Source of the DNA: Mycobacterium sp. UM_CSW
GTDB taxonomy: Bacteria > Actinomycetota > Actinomycetes > Mycobacteriales > Mycobacteriaceae
Length of the DNA stretch: 52,656 nucleotides
Assembly: GCF_000455205.1 (NCBI RefSeq)
Contig: NZ_AUWQ01000039.1
Coordinates: forward strand, 1 to 52,656
Reading direction: 5' to 3'
How positions within the stretch are numbered: the first letter of the stretch is position 1; each line of letters starts with the position of its first letter. Positions 37,749 to 46,524 of this stretch are shown piece by piece. The position numbers and the translations under genes are program-made. The notes beneath the pieces are model-generated. The model saw nothing but the letters and a program-made list of their open reading frames with translations, was not told the origin of the DNA and did no database searches.

Positions 37749-39638
37749 CTACGACGGGCTCACGACCTCCATCAGCAACAGCGCGCCGCCGACGCTCGCG
37801 TCGCCCGATCGAAACGGTGTGCAAACCACCCGCACCCGTGCCGGGCGGCCGCGCCGATTGACAGCGTCGACCACCGTTTCACCGGAACTTTCCCCATCGA
37901 CGAACGCGTTGCCGATCAGCGGCCGCACGCTGTCGAGCGGCAATCCGATGTCCAGCCCGGTCAACCGAGTGCCCATCGTCTCGTCGGCCCGCAGTCCCCA
38001 CAGGTCCTCGCAGCCCCGGTTCCACACCACTACCCGCATTTCCCGGTCCACGACGACCATCCCCAGGCGAACCGAGTTGATCAGCGAATCCAGGAAGTTC
38101 TTGGCATCGTCCAGCTCCACGCTGCGTTCGCGCAGCGTCTCGTTGATGGTGTGCAGTTCGTCGTTCGTGGACTGCAGCTCCTCGTTCATCGTCTCGAGCT
38201 CTTCGTTGGTGGACTGCAGCTCCTCGTTGGTCGTCTCGAGCTCCTCCACCGTGGACTGCAGTTCCTCGTTGGTCGTCTCGAGTTCCTCGTTGGTGGACTG
38301 CAGCTCCTCGTACGCCGCCTCGAGCTGGCGGTTGGTCTGCACCACCTTGTCGAGCAAGGCGCGCGTCGCCGTGACGTCGAAGAACACGATCGATACACCG
38401 AGCAGGCCGTTCTCGGCGTCGACGAGCGGATTGACGTGAATCTCGAACCACACCGTGTCGGCGCCTGGCCGTTGCCACTTGACGTCCGGGATCCGCGCCG
38501 ACCGCCGCTCCACCTTGGCCTGCTCGAGGTAGGCACGCAGCTCTACCGGGCGGTAAGACACCTCGAGGTCGCGCAGCAGCCGGCCGATGTCGCGGGCCGA
38601 GAGCCCAAAGACGCTCTCGGCCTGCTGGTTGATCATCGCGACGGTGTCCTCGCCGGTGATGACGATCTGGGCGACGGGGCTGGCGCGAAAAGCCAAGTCG
38701 CGCACCGTGGTCAAGCCCGGCAGCTCGCCGTGGCGTTCGTAGAACGCGGCGGCCGGGTCGTAGCGATCGCCCGCGATCTGCGTCCCGGCGACCTTGCGGA
38801 AGATCCGGTGCTTGAGGTTCAACGGAGCGAAGCGGTCACTGTGGCTCAACAGCATCTCGGCGTGCCCGAGAAACAAGGTTCCCTGCGGAGCCAGCGCGAA
38901 ATGCAAGCGCCCCACCACGTTTCGCTGTGTCTCGGCGTTGAGATACATCAGGGTGTTGCGGCACACCAGCAGATCGACACGCGAAATCGGCGCGTCTTTG
39001 ACCAGGTCGTTCCGCCCGAAGATGACCGCGCGGCGCAGATCCTTGTGGAAGACGTAGCGGCCGTTGACCTGTTCGAAATAGCGCGTCAACAGATCCGGCG
39101 GCACCGACTCGACGGCCTTGGCGTCGTAGGATGCCGTGCGCGCCTCGGTAAGCGCCTCCTCGTCGATGTCGGTCGCGTAAATCTTGACGCGCTGACGGAA
39201 CTCATCGGGTCCCATCGCCTCGGCCAGCAGCATGGCCAGCGTGTAGGCCTCCTGCCCGGACGCGCATCCCGCGCTCCACACCCTGACCGGGTCACCCGGC
39301 CCGCGCTCGGCCAGCATCCGCGGGATGACCTCTGCGCTGACGAATTCCCAGGCCTCGGGGTCCCGGAAGAAGGCGGTGACGTTGATCAGGATGGTGTTGA
39401 ACAGCGAGGCGAACTCGTCGGAGCTGGCCTGCAGCACGTCCAGGTATTCCTCGTATGTGGCGTACCCCGCCTGGTCCATGCGGTGCCGGACCCGGCGCAT
39501 CAGCGACGTGCGCTTGTAGCCCGTGAAGTCGAAGCCCCGGGAATCGCGCATGTAGCGCAACAAAGCCTCGAAGGCCTCGTCCGTCGTGCCGTCCATCAAG
39601 GTCCCGTCGCAAGAGCGTTTGCTGTCGGACTCGAACAT
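37749..39638 (-). CDS. CheR-type methyltransferase fused to PAS, coiled coil and second PAS
   Basis: 629 residues. CheR N-terminal helices (about 20-95), then the SAM-dependent glutamate methyltransferase domain (about 100-285) with NVTAFFRDPEAW, WSAGCASGQEAYTLAM and VDLLVCRNTLMYLN. PAS 1 about 310-425, a regular 14-residue-period coiled coil (about 440-505, repeats of EELQSTN EELETTN) and PAS 2 about 510-627. Related CheB-CheR-PAS fusions exist in many bacteria. Mycobacteria have no flagella or classical chemoreceptors, so its target is unknown. An internal ATG at 39596 is an alternative start. It lies downstream of the STAS-HATPase and CheB genes on the same strand. Confidence 0.92.
   Translation of the reverse strand: MFESDSKRSCDGTLMDGTTDEAFEALLRYMRDSRGFDFTGYKRTSLMRRVRHRMDQAGYATYEEYLDVLQASSDEFASLFNTILINVTAFFRDPEAWEFVSAEVIPRMLAERGPGDPVRVWSAGCASGQEAYTLAMLLAEAMGPDEFRQRVKIYATDIDEEALTEARTASYDAKAVESVPPDLLTRYFEQVNGRYVFHKDLRRAVIFGRNDLVKDAPISRVDLLVCRNTLMYLNAETQRNVVGRLHFALAPQGTLFLGHAEMLLSHSDRFAPLNLKHRIFRKVAGTQIAGDRYDPAAAFYERHGELPGLTTVRDLAFRASPVAQIVITGEDTVAMINQQAESVFGLSARDIGRLLRDLEVSYRPVELRAYLEQAKVERRSARIPDVKWQRPGADTVWFEIHVNPLVDAENGLLGVSIVFFDVTATRALLDKVVQTNRQLEAAYEELQSTNEELETTNEELQSTVEELETTNEELQSTNEELETMNEELQSTNDELHTINETLRERSVELDDAKNFLDSLINSVRLGMVVVDREMRVVVWNRGCEDLWGLRADETMGTRLTGLDIGLPLDSVRPLIGNAFVDGESSGETVVDAVNRRGRPARVRVVCTPFRSGDASVGGALLLMEVVSPS
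38139..38312 (-). repeat. 42-base periodic coding repeat (coiled coil of the CheR-PAS protein)
   Basis: About four imperfect 42-base units, each coding two heptads of the form EELQSTN-EELETTN. The DNA units are similar enough to allow slippage in 42-base steps, which would lengthen or shorten the coiled coil between the two PAS domains without breaking the frame. Confidence 0.8.
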
Positions 39639-39648
39639 TACTCCGACG

Positions 39649-40416
39649 TCACAGGAGATTTTCGCGCCCGACCAGTGCCCAGACCGTCTTGCCCGACGAC
39701 GTCGGAGTGGCGCCCCAGGCGCGGCACAACGCGGACACGATTGCCAGCCCGGAGACGATCTCGGCTCCGCGATCGCCGTCCTCGTGCCTCCCGGGCAGGC
39801 GGTCGCTGCGATCCTCGACCGCGACGGTGATGGTGTCCCGATGGCTCTCCACGATGAGCACCGGCGCGCTCTGCGTGTGGTCGATGACGTTTTCGACGAA
39901 GACGGTGCCCACCGCGGCAGCGACCGGGATCAGGTCGCGCTTGTCCCATTTGGTGAGCCAGTCGGTGATTATGGCGCGGGCCAGGCCGACGCTTTGCCCG
40001 GCTGCCGGTAGCTCGCTTCGCGCGCACCACCGGATGGCCAAGGGCTGGCCGCGCACGGCGTCCAGCGCCGACAGCCGCGTGGGGTGCACCGGCACGTATC
40101 GGGTCACGCCGCCGGCGGCGATCGACCGCCGGACCTGCGGCTGCTCGCACACCAGCAGGATGGGCACGTCCGGCCACACGCTGACGTGCCAGCGGGCGCT
40201 GGTGAACACGGTCCATGCCGACGCGGACGGCACGGACAGACGGTTGACGTCGACGATCACCGCTCGCGGCTCGTCGAGCGCGGCCTTGATCACGGTGTCG
40301 CGCACGGTCCGGTACGTGGAGCTGTCCAGCACCCCGTCCATCGCCAGGACCGGCACGTCGTGTCGGGGTGCCCTCTCGATCCGGATCGTCGACCGCGGTT
40401 CAGCCACCGGGATCAC
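39649..40416 (-). CDS. STAS domain fused to HATPase (anti-sigma-regulator-like) domain
   Basis: 255 residues. The N-terminal half (about 15-112) is STAS-like: VPVLAMDGVLDSSTYRTVRD, AVIVDVNRLSVPSASAWTVF with serines where anti-anti-sigma factors are phosphorylated. The C-terminal half (about 130-252) is HATPase-like: AVGTVFVENVIDHTQ as N-box, then GLAIVSALCRAWGATPTSSG KTVWALV. The N-box Glu that normally activates water in SpoIIAB/RsbW kinases seems replaced by Val, so kinase activity is doubtful. It fuses two partner-switch modules usually made separately. GTG 40416 overlaps the cheB stop; GTG 40407 is possible. Confidence 0.8.
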   Translation of the reverse strand: MIPVAEPRSTIRIERAPRHDVPVLAMDGVLDSSTYRTVRDTVIKAALDEPRAVIVDVNRLSVPSASAWTVFTSARWHVSVWPDVPILLVCEQPQVRRSIAAGGVTRYVPVHPTRLSALDAVRGQPLAIRWCARSELPAAGQSVGLARAIITDWLTKWDKRDLIPVAAAVGTVFVENVIDHTQSAPVLIVESHRDTITVAVEDRSDRLPGRHEDGDRGAEIVSGLAIVSALCRAWGATPTSSGKTVWALVGRENLL

Positions 40417-41419
40417 CGGGATCCGGGGCGGTGGCCGCGAGCCGGTCGCCGAGCACGGTCAGTGCCCTTTCGCTTTCCTCGGCAAGCGTGTGGTAGCGGT
40501 GAGCGACCGGACCGGGACCCGCTTTTTCGGCCAGCTGCCGGGCCAGTTTGGCCTTCTCTTGCAGGCTGCGCAGGGCCACCCACAGGGCGCCCTCGATCTC
40601 GCGGTCCCGCGCCGCGAGCAGAGCATCGGAAGTCCAGGCGTGGCCGACGCGGCAACGGAAGTTGCCCTCGCCGAGGGAGATCAGCGAGCCGTTGCAGTCG
40701 GGGCACGTGTACCCCGACGGCATGCCGAGTTCCTGGGTGTCGAATTCGGTCGAAAACCGGGAGGTCATGGCGATACGGTTTTCGAGGTCCAGCGCCGCGT
40801 CGGGTTCCATGACCGGGTCCTCGATTCTTCTCTGGGACAGCTCTTTGAGCAGCGCCCCGACCTCGGCCGCGGCGGCCTGCCGATCCAGCACGCCGGCGTC
40901 GCGCGCGTTGGTCGGCAGGGCCGGGAACAGCGCGTCCTCGGCCGACTGGCCGATGGTGGTGCCGCCGCGCGAGCGGATCGCGGCCAGCCCCAGCACGCCG
41001 TCGTCGAGCACACCCGAGAGCAACACGCCGATCGCGCGGGGGCCGAACGCCACGGCGACCGAACGGAACAAGGCGTTGATCGCGGGCCGGTGCCCGTTCT
41101 CGGTCGGCCCCTGAGACAGCACAACGCGATGGTCGGCGACCAGCAGATGACGATCCGGGCCGCAGACGTAGATGTGGCCCGGCTGCAGCGTCGCGCCGTC
41201 CTCGGCGGTGACCGCCGGCAGCGGGCCGCTGCGATCGATGATCCGGGCCAGCACGCTCGGCGCACCGGCGGGAACGTGCAGCACGATCAAGTACGCGTAC
41301 GGCAAATCCGGCGACAGACCGGCGGCGAACCGTGAGAGGGCTTCGACTCCGCCGGCCGAGGCGCCGATGGCGACCACTCCGCGCAGCCCATCGTTTTGGT
41401 TGGTCGCGTCAATCACCAC
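40400..41419 (-). CDS. cheB: CheB-type protein-glutamate methylesterase with C-terminal zinc ribbon
   Basis: 339 residues, no receiver domain. The CheB catalytic triad residues are visible: Ser21 in AIGASAGG, His48 in IVLHVPAG, Asp140 in LSGVLDDGVLG. After a linker, a zinc ribbon CPDC...CRVGH (Cys239, Cys242, Cys256, His260) and a helical tail (LRSLQEKAKLARQLAEKAG) follow. Without an N-terminal receiver the enzyme cannot be controlled by CheA in the usual way. First gene of the cheB / STAS-HATPase / cheR-PAS operon, with a leaderless-type GTG start close to a SigF-like promoter. Confidence 0.9.
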   Translation of the reverse strand: MVIDATNQNDGLRGVVAIGASAGGVEALSRFAAGLSPDLPYAYLIVLHVPAGAPSVLARIIDRSGPLPAVTAEDGATLQPGHIYVCGPDRHLLVADHRVVLSQGPTENGHRPAINALFRSVAVAFGPRAIGVLLSGVLDDGVLGLAAIRSRGGTTIGQSAEDALFPALPTNARDAGVLDRQAAAAEVGALLKELSQRRIEDPVMEPDAALDLENRIAMTSRFSTEFDTQELGMPSGYTCPDCNGSLISLGEGNFRCRVGHAWTSDALLAARDREIEGALWVALRSLQEKAKLARQLAEKAGPGPVAHRYHTLAEESERALTVLGDRLAATAPDPGDPGG

Positions 41420-41425
41420 CCTCGG

Positions 41426-41450
41426 CTACCCGCATCAAGCCTACGTAACC
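41426..41450 (-). promoter_or_regulatory. SigF-like, leaderless-type promoter of the cheB operon
   Basis: On the minus strand GGTT (41447-41450), a 15-base spacer and GGGTAG (41426-41431). The -10 ends six bases before the GTG at 41419, so the transcript would start at or next to the start codon. Confidence 0.45.
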
Positions 41451-41482
41451 GGGCGGTCGTTAGACAGGGAAAACGCAGGCCC

Positions 41483-41508
41483 GTTTATGACCCGTCAACC
41501 GTGGTAAC
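41483..41508 (+). promoter_or_regulatory. Weak SigF-like promoter candidate of katE
   Basis: GTTT (41483-41486), 16-base spacer, GGTAAC (41503-41508), then eight bases to the katE ATG. The -10 departs from GGGTAT at several positions, so this is tentative. Confidence 0.25.
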
Positions 41509-41516
41509 CGAACGCC

Positions 41517-43646
41517 ATGGGAGCCAATGACACGCCTGATCCAAAACAGCGCGACCTCGAGCCGTCGCGCGTGCGCCGCGACACCGGATACCTGACCACC
41601 CAGCAGGGCGTCCGCGTCGATCACACCGACGATTCGCTGACCGCCGGCGAACGGGGACCCACGCTGCTGGAGGACTTTCACGCCCGGGAGAAGATCACCC
41701 ACTTCGATCACGAGCGAATCCCCGAGCGCGTCGTTCACGCGCGCGGCGCCGGGGCGTACGGCTACTTCGAACCCTACGACGACTGGCTGGCCGAATACAC
41801 CGCCGCGAAATTCCTGACCACGCCGGGCACCCGGACCCCGGTGTTCGTGCGGTTCTCCACGGTGGCCGGCTCGCGCGGCTCGGCCGACACGGTCCGCGAC
41901 GTGCGTGGCTTTGCCACCAAGTTCTACACCGAGCAGGGCAACTACGACCTGGTGGGCAACAACTTCCCGGTCTTCTTCATCCAGGACGGGATCAAGTTCC
42001 CCGACTTCGTCCACGCGGTGAAACCCGAGCCGCACAACGAGATTCCGCAGGCCGCCTCGGCACACGACACACTGTGGGACTTCGTCTCCCTCCAGCCCGA
42101 GACGCTGCACACCATCATGTGGCTGATGTCGGACCGGGCGCTGCCGCGCAGCTACCGCATGATGCAGGGGTTCGGCGTGCACACCTTCCGCCTGGTAAAC
42201 GCCCGCGGCGAAGGCACTTTCGTGAAGTTCCACTGGAAGCCCCGCCTTGGTGTGCACTCGCTGATCTGGGACGAATGCCAGAAGATCGCCGGCAAGGACC
42301 CCGACTACAACCGGCGCGACCTGTGGGAGGCCATCGAGTCCGGCCAGTATCCGGAGTGGGAACTCGGGGTGCAGCTCGTGCCCGAGGCCGACGAGTTCAA
42401 CTTCGACTTCGACCTCCTCGACGCCACGAAGCTCATTCCCGAGGAACAGGTTCCGGTCCGTCCGGTCGGCAAGATGGTGCTGAACCGCAACCCCGACAAC
42501 TTCTTCGCCGAGACCGAGCAGGTCGCCTTCCACACCGCCAACGTGGTGCCGGGGATCGACTTCACCAATGACCCGCTGCTGCAGTTCCGCAACTTCTCCT
42601 ACCTGGACACGCAGTTGATCCGCCTCGGCGGGCCCAACTTCGCGCAGCTGCCGGTCAACCGGCCGGTGGCCGACGTCCGCAACAACCAGCAGGACGGCTA
42701 CTCCCAGCACGCCATCCCGCAGGGCCGGACCAGCTACTACAAGAACACCCTCGGCGGCGGATGCCCGGCGCTGGCCAACGACGACGTGTTCCGCCACTAC
42801 ACGCAGCGGATCGACGGCGCCGCGATGCGCAAGCGCGCCAAGTCCTTCGAGAATCACTACAGCCAGGCACGGATGTTCTGGAAGAGCATGTCGGCGGTCG
42901 AGGCCGAACACATCGTCGCCGCCTTCGCCTTCGAACTGGGCAAGGTCGAAGTGCCCGACATCCGTTCGGCTGTGGTGGCCCAACTCGCTCGCGTCGACCA
43001 CGGGCTGGCCACTCGGGTGGCGGCGAAGCTGGGCCTGCCGGCGCCGCCCGACGAAGCCGTCGACGGCGAGGTCGCCTCCTCGCCGGCGCTGTCCCAGATC
43101 GGTGCCGCGAATTCTGCGGACAGCATCGAGTCGCGCAAGATCGCCGTGCTGGCCGCGGACGGCGTGGATGTCGTTGGAACGCAACGCTTCAAGGAGCTGA
43201 TGGCCCAGCGCGGCGCGATGGTCGAGGTCCTGGCCCCCGTCGCCGGCGGCACCCTGCGCGGCGGTTCGGGCGGGGAGCTCCCCGTCGACCGGGCGTTCAC
43301 GACGATGGCATCGGTCCTCTACGACGCGGTGGTGGTGGCGTGCGGGCCGGATTCGGTGGCGACGCTTTCCGAGGACGGTTACGCCGTGCACTTCGTGGTC
43401 GAGGCCTACAAGCACCTGAAGCCGATCGGCGCGTACGGCAAGGGGATCGACATGCTGCGCGCCGCGCACATCGATGCCCGCCTCGCCTCCGACGGCGACT
43501 CAGCCGCCGACGTGGTGAACGACCGGTCCGTCGTGACCACGAAGGCGGCCGCCGACGACTTCCCCGATCAATTCGCCGATGAATTCGCCGCCGCGCTGGC
43601 CCGCCACCGCTGCTGGGAGCGCCAAACCGACCCGGTGCCGGCATAA
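41517..43646 (+). CDS. katE: Large-subunit monofunctional catalase (HPII/KatE type)
   Basis: 709 residues, the length of clade-2 catalases. It degrades H2O2 with a buried haem. Distal His in [12 protein letters not shown], Asn in [13 protein letters not shown], proximal haem-ligand Tyr in [16 protein letters not shown]. The C-terminal flavodoxin-like/GATase-like domain (about 545-700: [34 protein letters not shown]) is characteristic of this clade. Distinct from KatG. The small basic protein gene follows after 19 bases and probably shares its transcript. Confidence 0.96.
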   Translation: MGANDTPDPKQRDLEPSRVRRDTGYLTTQQGVRVDHTDDSLTAGERGPTLLEDFHAREKITHFDHERIPERVVHARGAGAYGYFEPYDDWLAEYTAAKFLTTPGTRTPVFVRFSTVAGSRGSADTVRDVRGFATKFYTEQGNYDLVGNNFPVFFIQDGIKFPDFVHAVKPEPHNEIPQAASAHDTLWDFVSLQPETLHTIMWLMSDRALPRSYRMMQGFGVHTFRLVNARGEGTFVKFHWKPRLGVHSLIWDECQKIAGKDPDYNRRDLWEAIESGQYPEWELGVQLVPEADEFNFDFDLLDATKLIPEEQVPVRPVGKMVLNRNPDNFFAETEQVAFHTANVVPGIDFTNDPLLQFRNFSYLDTQLIRLGGPNFAQLPVNRPVADVRNNQQDGYSQHAIPQGRTSYYKNTLGGGCPALANDDVFRHYTQRIDGAAMRKRAKSFENHYSQARMFWKSMSAVEAEHIVAAFAFELGKVEVPDIRSAVVAQLARVDHGLATRVAAKLGLPAPPDEAVDGEVASSPALSQIGAANSADSIESRKIAVLAADGVDVVGTQRFKELMAQRGAMVEVLAPVAGGTLRGGSGGELPVDRAFTTMASVLYDAVVVACGPDSVATLSEDGYAVHFVVEAYKHLKPIGAYGKGIDMLRAAHIDARLASDGDSAADVVNDRSVVTTKAAADDFPDQFADEFAAALARHRCWERQTDPVPA

Positions 43647-43665
43647 CCGTAAAGGAGGAGAAACC

Positions 43666-43923
43666 ATGCCGCGATCGTCGATCAAGAACGAGAAGATGTA
43701 TCAGGATCTGCGCAAGAAGGGCGAGTCCAAGGAGAAGGCCGCACGGATCTCGAATGCGGCCGCGGGCCGGGGCAAGTCGTCCGTCGGCCGCAAGGGCGGC
43801 AAGGCGGGATCCTATGCCGACTGGACGGTCCCCCAGTTGAAGAAGAAGGCCAAAGAGCTTGGCATGTCCGGCTATTCGAGCCTGACCAAGGACAAGTTGG
43901 TCGCCAAGCTGCGCAACCACTGA
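43666..43923 (+). CDS. Small basic DUF7218-like / Rho-N-SAP-type protein
   Basis: 85 residues, Lys-rich. The N-terminal half SIKNEKMYQDLRKKGESKEK and AARISNAAAGRGKSSVGRKGG is a conserved mycobacterial module, and the C-terminal half DWTVPQLKKKAKELGMSGYS plus KDKLVAKLRNH is a Rho N-terminal/SAP-like helical domain that can bind nucleic acid. ATG 43666 follows the very strong AAAGGAGGAG. Placed right after katE, it may be a stress-time DNA-binding protein; that is inferred. Confidence 0.88.
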   Translation: MPRSSIKNEKMYQDLRKKGESKEKAARISNAAAGRGKSSVGRKGGKAGSYADWTVPQLKKKAKELGMSGYSSLTKDKLVAKLRNH

Positions 43924-43953
43924 CGCGCTCTGCCCAGCCGGGGCCTTCGGACG

Positions 43954-43985
43954 TTGCGTGTGAATTGGGGTCCTTGCGTGTGAAT
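43954..43985 (+). repeat. Direct repeat of TTGCGTGTGAAT in a convergent intergenic region
   Basis: TTGCGTGTGAAT at 43954-43965 and 43974-43985, period 20. A related inverted stretch (GTGCACACGAA) lies about 35-50 bases downstream. The 134-base region between two convergent genes holds nothing else I recognise. Confidence 0.6.
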
Positions 43986-44057
43986 CCTGGGCGGAAGAAT
44001 CGCCGGAATCCCACCATCGGTGCACACGAAAAACCGCCAGCGCACCTCTCAACGCGG

Positions 44058-44642
44058 CTAGCCGGAACGCGACGAGCCAGTTAAGCCCAGCCGGTCGGCC
44101 AGCACCAAAAAGGCGACCGCGTAGTCGTTGTCGGCGGTCCGCGACCTGATCTGCTCCCAGTCCAGCCTTTCGCGGACCGCCCGGACCGGCGGCAGCAGCT
44201 TGGCGAAGTCGCAGTGATGTTCGTTCAGGGAGCGCAGCTTCTGGATGACCACCATGGTCGGCGGCAGCACCGGCATCGCGATCGCCAACACGTCGCGCTG
44301 TTCGGCGCAGTCCAGCGTCGCCGGCTCCACGCGCTCGCCGTTGATGCGGTGCAGGACGTCGACGACGGTGTCGCCGGTGCGCGCCTTGAACAACCAGTCC
44401 TCCGGGGGGTGTTCGATCGCGAATCCGGCGCCGGCGAGGGTGGCCTCGGCGCTGGCCACGTCGGTCTCGGCCACGACGAGATCCACGTCGTGGCTGGGCT
44501 CGGGCGCGCCGAAGGCCCACAACGCGTAGGTGCCGGCCAATGCGAAGCGCGGCCCGTTTTCCTTGAGCGCCGACGCCGCGCCGCGCAACGCCTCCCGCAG
44601 CTCATTGCAGGACACGCCCGAGGGGGTCTGGGTGGCTGTCAT
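44058..44642 (-). CDS. Nucleotidyltransferase-fold protein (AbiEii/MNT-like)
   Basis: 194 residues from ATG 44642; a GTG at 44675 would add 11 residues but lies within the promoter. Nucleotidyltransferase signature FALAGTYALWAFGAPEPSHD with DVDLVV (Asp-x-Asp metal site), then DTVVDVLHR and a helical tail. No partner antitoxin or HEPN gene is adjacent. A perfect SigF-like element lies just upstream, giving a nearly leaderless transcript. Substrate unknown. Confidence 0.8.
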   Translation of the reverse strand: MTATQTPSGVSCNELREALRGAASALKENGPRFALAGTYALWAFGAPEPSHDVDLVVAETDVASAEATLAGAGFAIEHPPEDWLFKARTGDTVVDVLHRINGERVEPATLDCAEQRDVLAIAMPVLPPTMVVIQKLRSLNEHHCDFAKLLPPVRAVRERLDWEQIRSRTADNDYAVAFLVLADRLGLTGSSRSG

Positions 44643-44654
44643 CGTGCATAGGTG

Positions 44655-44679
44655 ATACCCCCCTTTCGGTGGCACAACC
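44655..44679 (-). promoter_or_regulatory. SigF-like promoter of the nucleotidyltransferase gene
   Basis: On the minus strand GGTT (44676-44679), 15-base spacer, GGGTAT (44655-44660), a perfect -10. It ends 12 bases before the ATG at 44642. Confidence 0.6.
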
Positions 44680-44809
44680 TGCCGCGGATTCGCGTGACAT
44701 CGCTCGTCATCCGTTTAAGCGACCCTCACACTGGCAAATCTTGTGTTATGTCAGCCCCTGTCTTGCCCGAGTGCGACGGGGCTGCCGTCGTGATCGTGGG
44801 TGATCGGGT

Positions 44810-45754
44810 GTGACGGCGGGGTTGGTGCGGCATTGGCTCGAGTCGGGACGGCTCGAGCTGCCGTTGCCCGCCTCCGGGCGGACCGCGGAACGCTGGCAAC
44901 GCCTGGCCCGGCTGGCCGAGGAGGACATCGTGGCGGCCCGGATCGCCGAGGCCCACGCCGACGCCGTCGCGATCCTGCACGAGCTGGGCGGCAAGCCGCC
45001 CGATTCCGATCAGCTGTGGGGTGTGTGGGCGGCCGAATCGTCCGACGATGCGCTGATCGCCACCAGAATCCGCGGCGGCGCGATCATCCTCAACGGCACC
45101 AAGGTGTGGTGCTCGGGCGCCGGGTTCTGCACCCACGCGCTGGTGACCGCCCGCCTCGACGACGGACGGTGCGGGCTGTTCGCGGTGCCGGTCACCGAAC
45201 CCGCCGTCAAGGCGCTCCCGACCACCTGGTGGAACGTCGGGATGGCCGGAAGCGACACCAGGGCCGTGCAATTCACCAACGCACGCGCCGTCGCGGTGGG
45301 TGATCCCGACGACTACCTGACCCGGCCCGGGTTCTGGCACGGCGCCACCGGCGTCGCGGCCTGCTGGCTCGGCGGTGCGCGGCGGGTCGCGGAGCCGTTA
45401 TACCGCTGCGCCACAAGCGATTCCGCCGACGCCTACTCCCTGGCGCACCTGGGTGCAGTGGACGCCGCCCTGGCCGCCGGAGAGGCCATCCTGACCACCG
45501 CGGCGATGCAGATCGACACCGATCCGTTCGACCGGTCCAATACCGCTCAGCTGCTGGCCCGTCGCGCACGCACGGTCGTGGAACACGCGGTCGACGAGGC
45601 CATCACGCGCACCGGCCGCGCCCTGGGGCCGGGCCCGCTGTGTCAGGACGGGCGGCACGCCCAGCGCGTCGCGGACCTGACCATCTACATCCGGCAAAGC
45701 CACGCCGAGCGGGACCTGGCCGAGCTCGGGCGCCTCGCCGGGCGCAGGCCATGA
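44810..45754 (+). CDS. Acyl-CoA-dehydrogenase-like protein (short form)
   Basis: 314 residues against about 380 for normal acyl-CoA dehydrogenases. Recognisable: WGVWAAESSDDALIATRIRG, ILNGTKVWCSGAGFCTHALV, WWNVGMAGSDTRAVQFTNA and a C-terminal helical bundle. Much of the N-terminal helical domain is missing, so it may act on an unusual substrate. GTG start at 44810, with no strong ribosome site. Its stop overlaps the PIG-L start (ATGA), the first of three coupled genes that look like one pathway. Confidence 0.85.
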   Translation: MTAGLVRHWLESGRLELPLPASGRTAERWQRLARLAEEDIVAARIAEAHADAVAILHELGGKPPDSDQLWGVWAAESSDDALIATRIRGGAIILNGTKVWCSGAGFCTHALVTARLDDGRCGLFAVPVTEPAVKALPTTWWNVGMAGSDTRAVQFTNARAVAVGDPDDYLTRPGFWHGATGVAACWLGGARRVAEPLYRCATSDSADAYSLAHLGAVDAALAAGEAILTTAAMQIDTDPFDRSNTAQLLARRARTVVEHAVDEAITRTGRALGPGPLCQDGRHAQRVADLTIYIRQSHAERDLAELGRLAGRRP

Positions 45755-46524
45755 AAACCCTGCGGGCGAGCAATTGCGCCAAGTTTGCGGCCAAGCCGCT
45801 GACCCGCGGCGGCACGCCGGCGCCGGTGTGGCTGGCAGCGCTGCACTCCGAACCGCTGCCCCCGCTGGACCTGAGCGCGTGTCCCGGGTTGGTCGTCGTC
45901 GCGGCCCACCCCGACGACGAGACGCTCGGACTCGGCGCGACCACCGCGCAGCTGGTCGCGTCGGGCGTTGACGTGCAGGTGATCTCGGTCACCGACGGTG
46001 GCGCTTCCCGACCGGGTGCGACGGCGCGGGAGCGGACCCGTTGGGAGATCACTCGTAGATACGAACTTTGCCGGGCCGCAAGTATTTTGGGGATCCCCGA
46101 GCCGGTATCTCTGGGGCTGCCCGACGGGAACCTGGCCGACCACGAGGACAAAGTCGCCGACCTCCTCACCGGCATTCTCGACGCCGCCGCGCCCGGGACG
46201 TGGTGCGCCGCCACCTGGCGGGGCGACGGGCACCCCGATCACGAGGCCGTGGGGCGCGCGGCCGCGGAGGCGTGCCGGCGCACCGGCGCCGCCTTGCTGG
46301 AATATCCGGTGTGGATGTGGCACTGGGCCAGCCCGGCCGACCCGACGGTGCCCTGGCACCGCGCCCGGTCGGTGCCCGTGCCCACTCGGGCGCTCGCCCG
46401 TAAACGCCTCGCCGCGCATTGTTTTCGCAGCCAGCTCCAGCCGGCCGCCGGCGGGGCGGCGCCCGCCGTCCCACCGTTCGTGCTGCAACGGCTCCTCGCG
46501 GTGGGCGAGGTGGTGTTCCGGTGA
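45751..46524 (+). CDS. PIG-L/LmbE-family deacetylase
   Basis: 257-residue zinc-dependent N-deacetylase family protein, which removes the acetyl group of N-acetylglucosamine-type sugars (MshB and Mca of mycothiol metabolism belong here). Zinc motif AAHPDDETLG (His53, Asp55, Asp56) and GHPDHEAVG with His161 and His164. Start ATG 45751, not the longer frame from 45640. Probably works on the product or precursor handled by its coupled neighbours. Not MshB itself by context. Confidence 0.92.
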   Translation: MKTLRASNCAKFAAKPLTRGGTPAPVWLAALHSEPLPPLDLSACPGLVVVAAHPDDETLGLGATTAQLVASGVDVQVISVTDGGASRPGATARERTRWEITRRYELCRAASILGIPEPVSLGLPDGNLADHEDKVADLLTGILDAAAPGTWCAATWRGDGHPDHEAVGRAAAEACRRTGAALLEYPVWMWHWASPADPTVPWHRARSVPVPTRALARKRLAAHCFRSQLQPAAGGAAPAVPPFVLQRLLAVGEVVFR

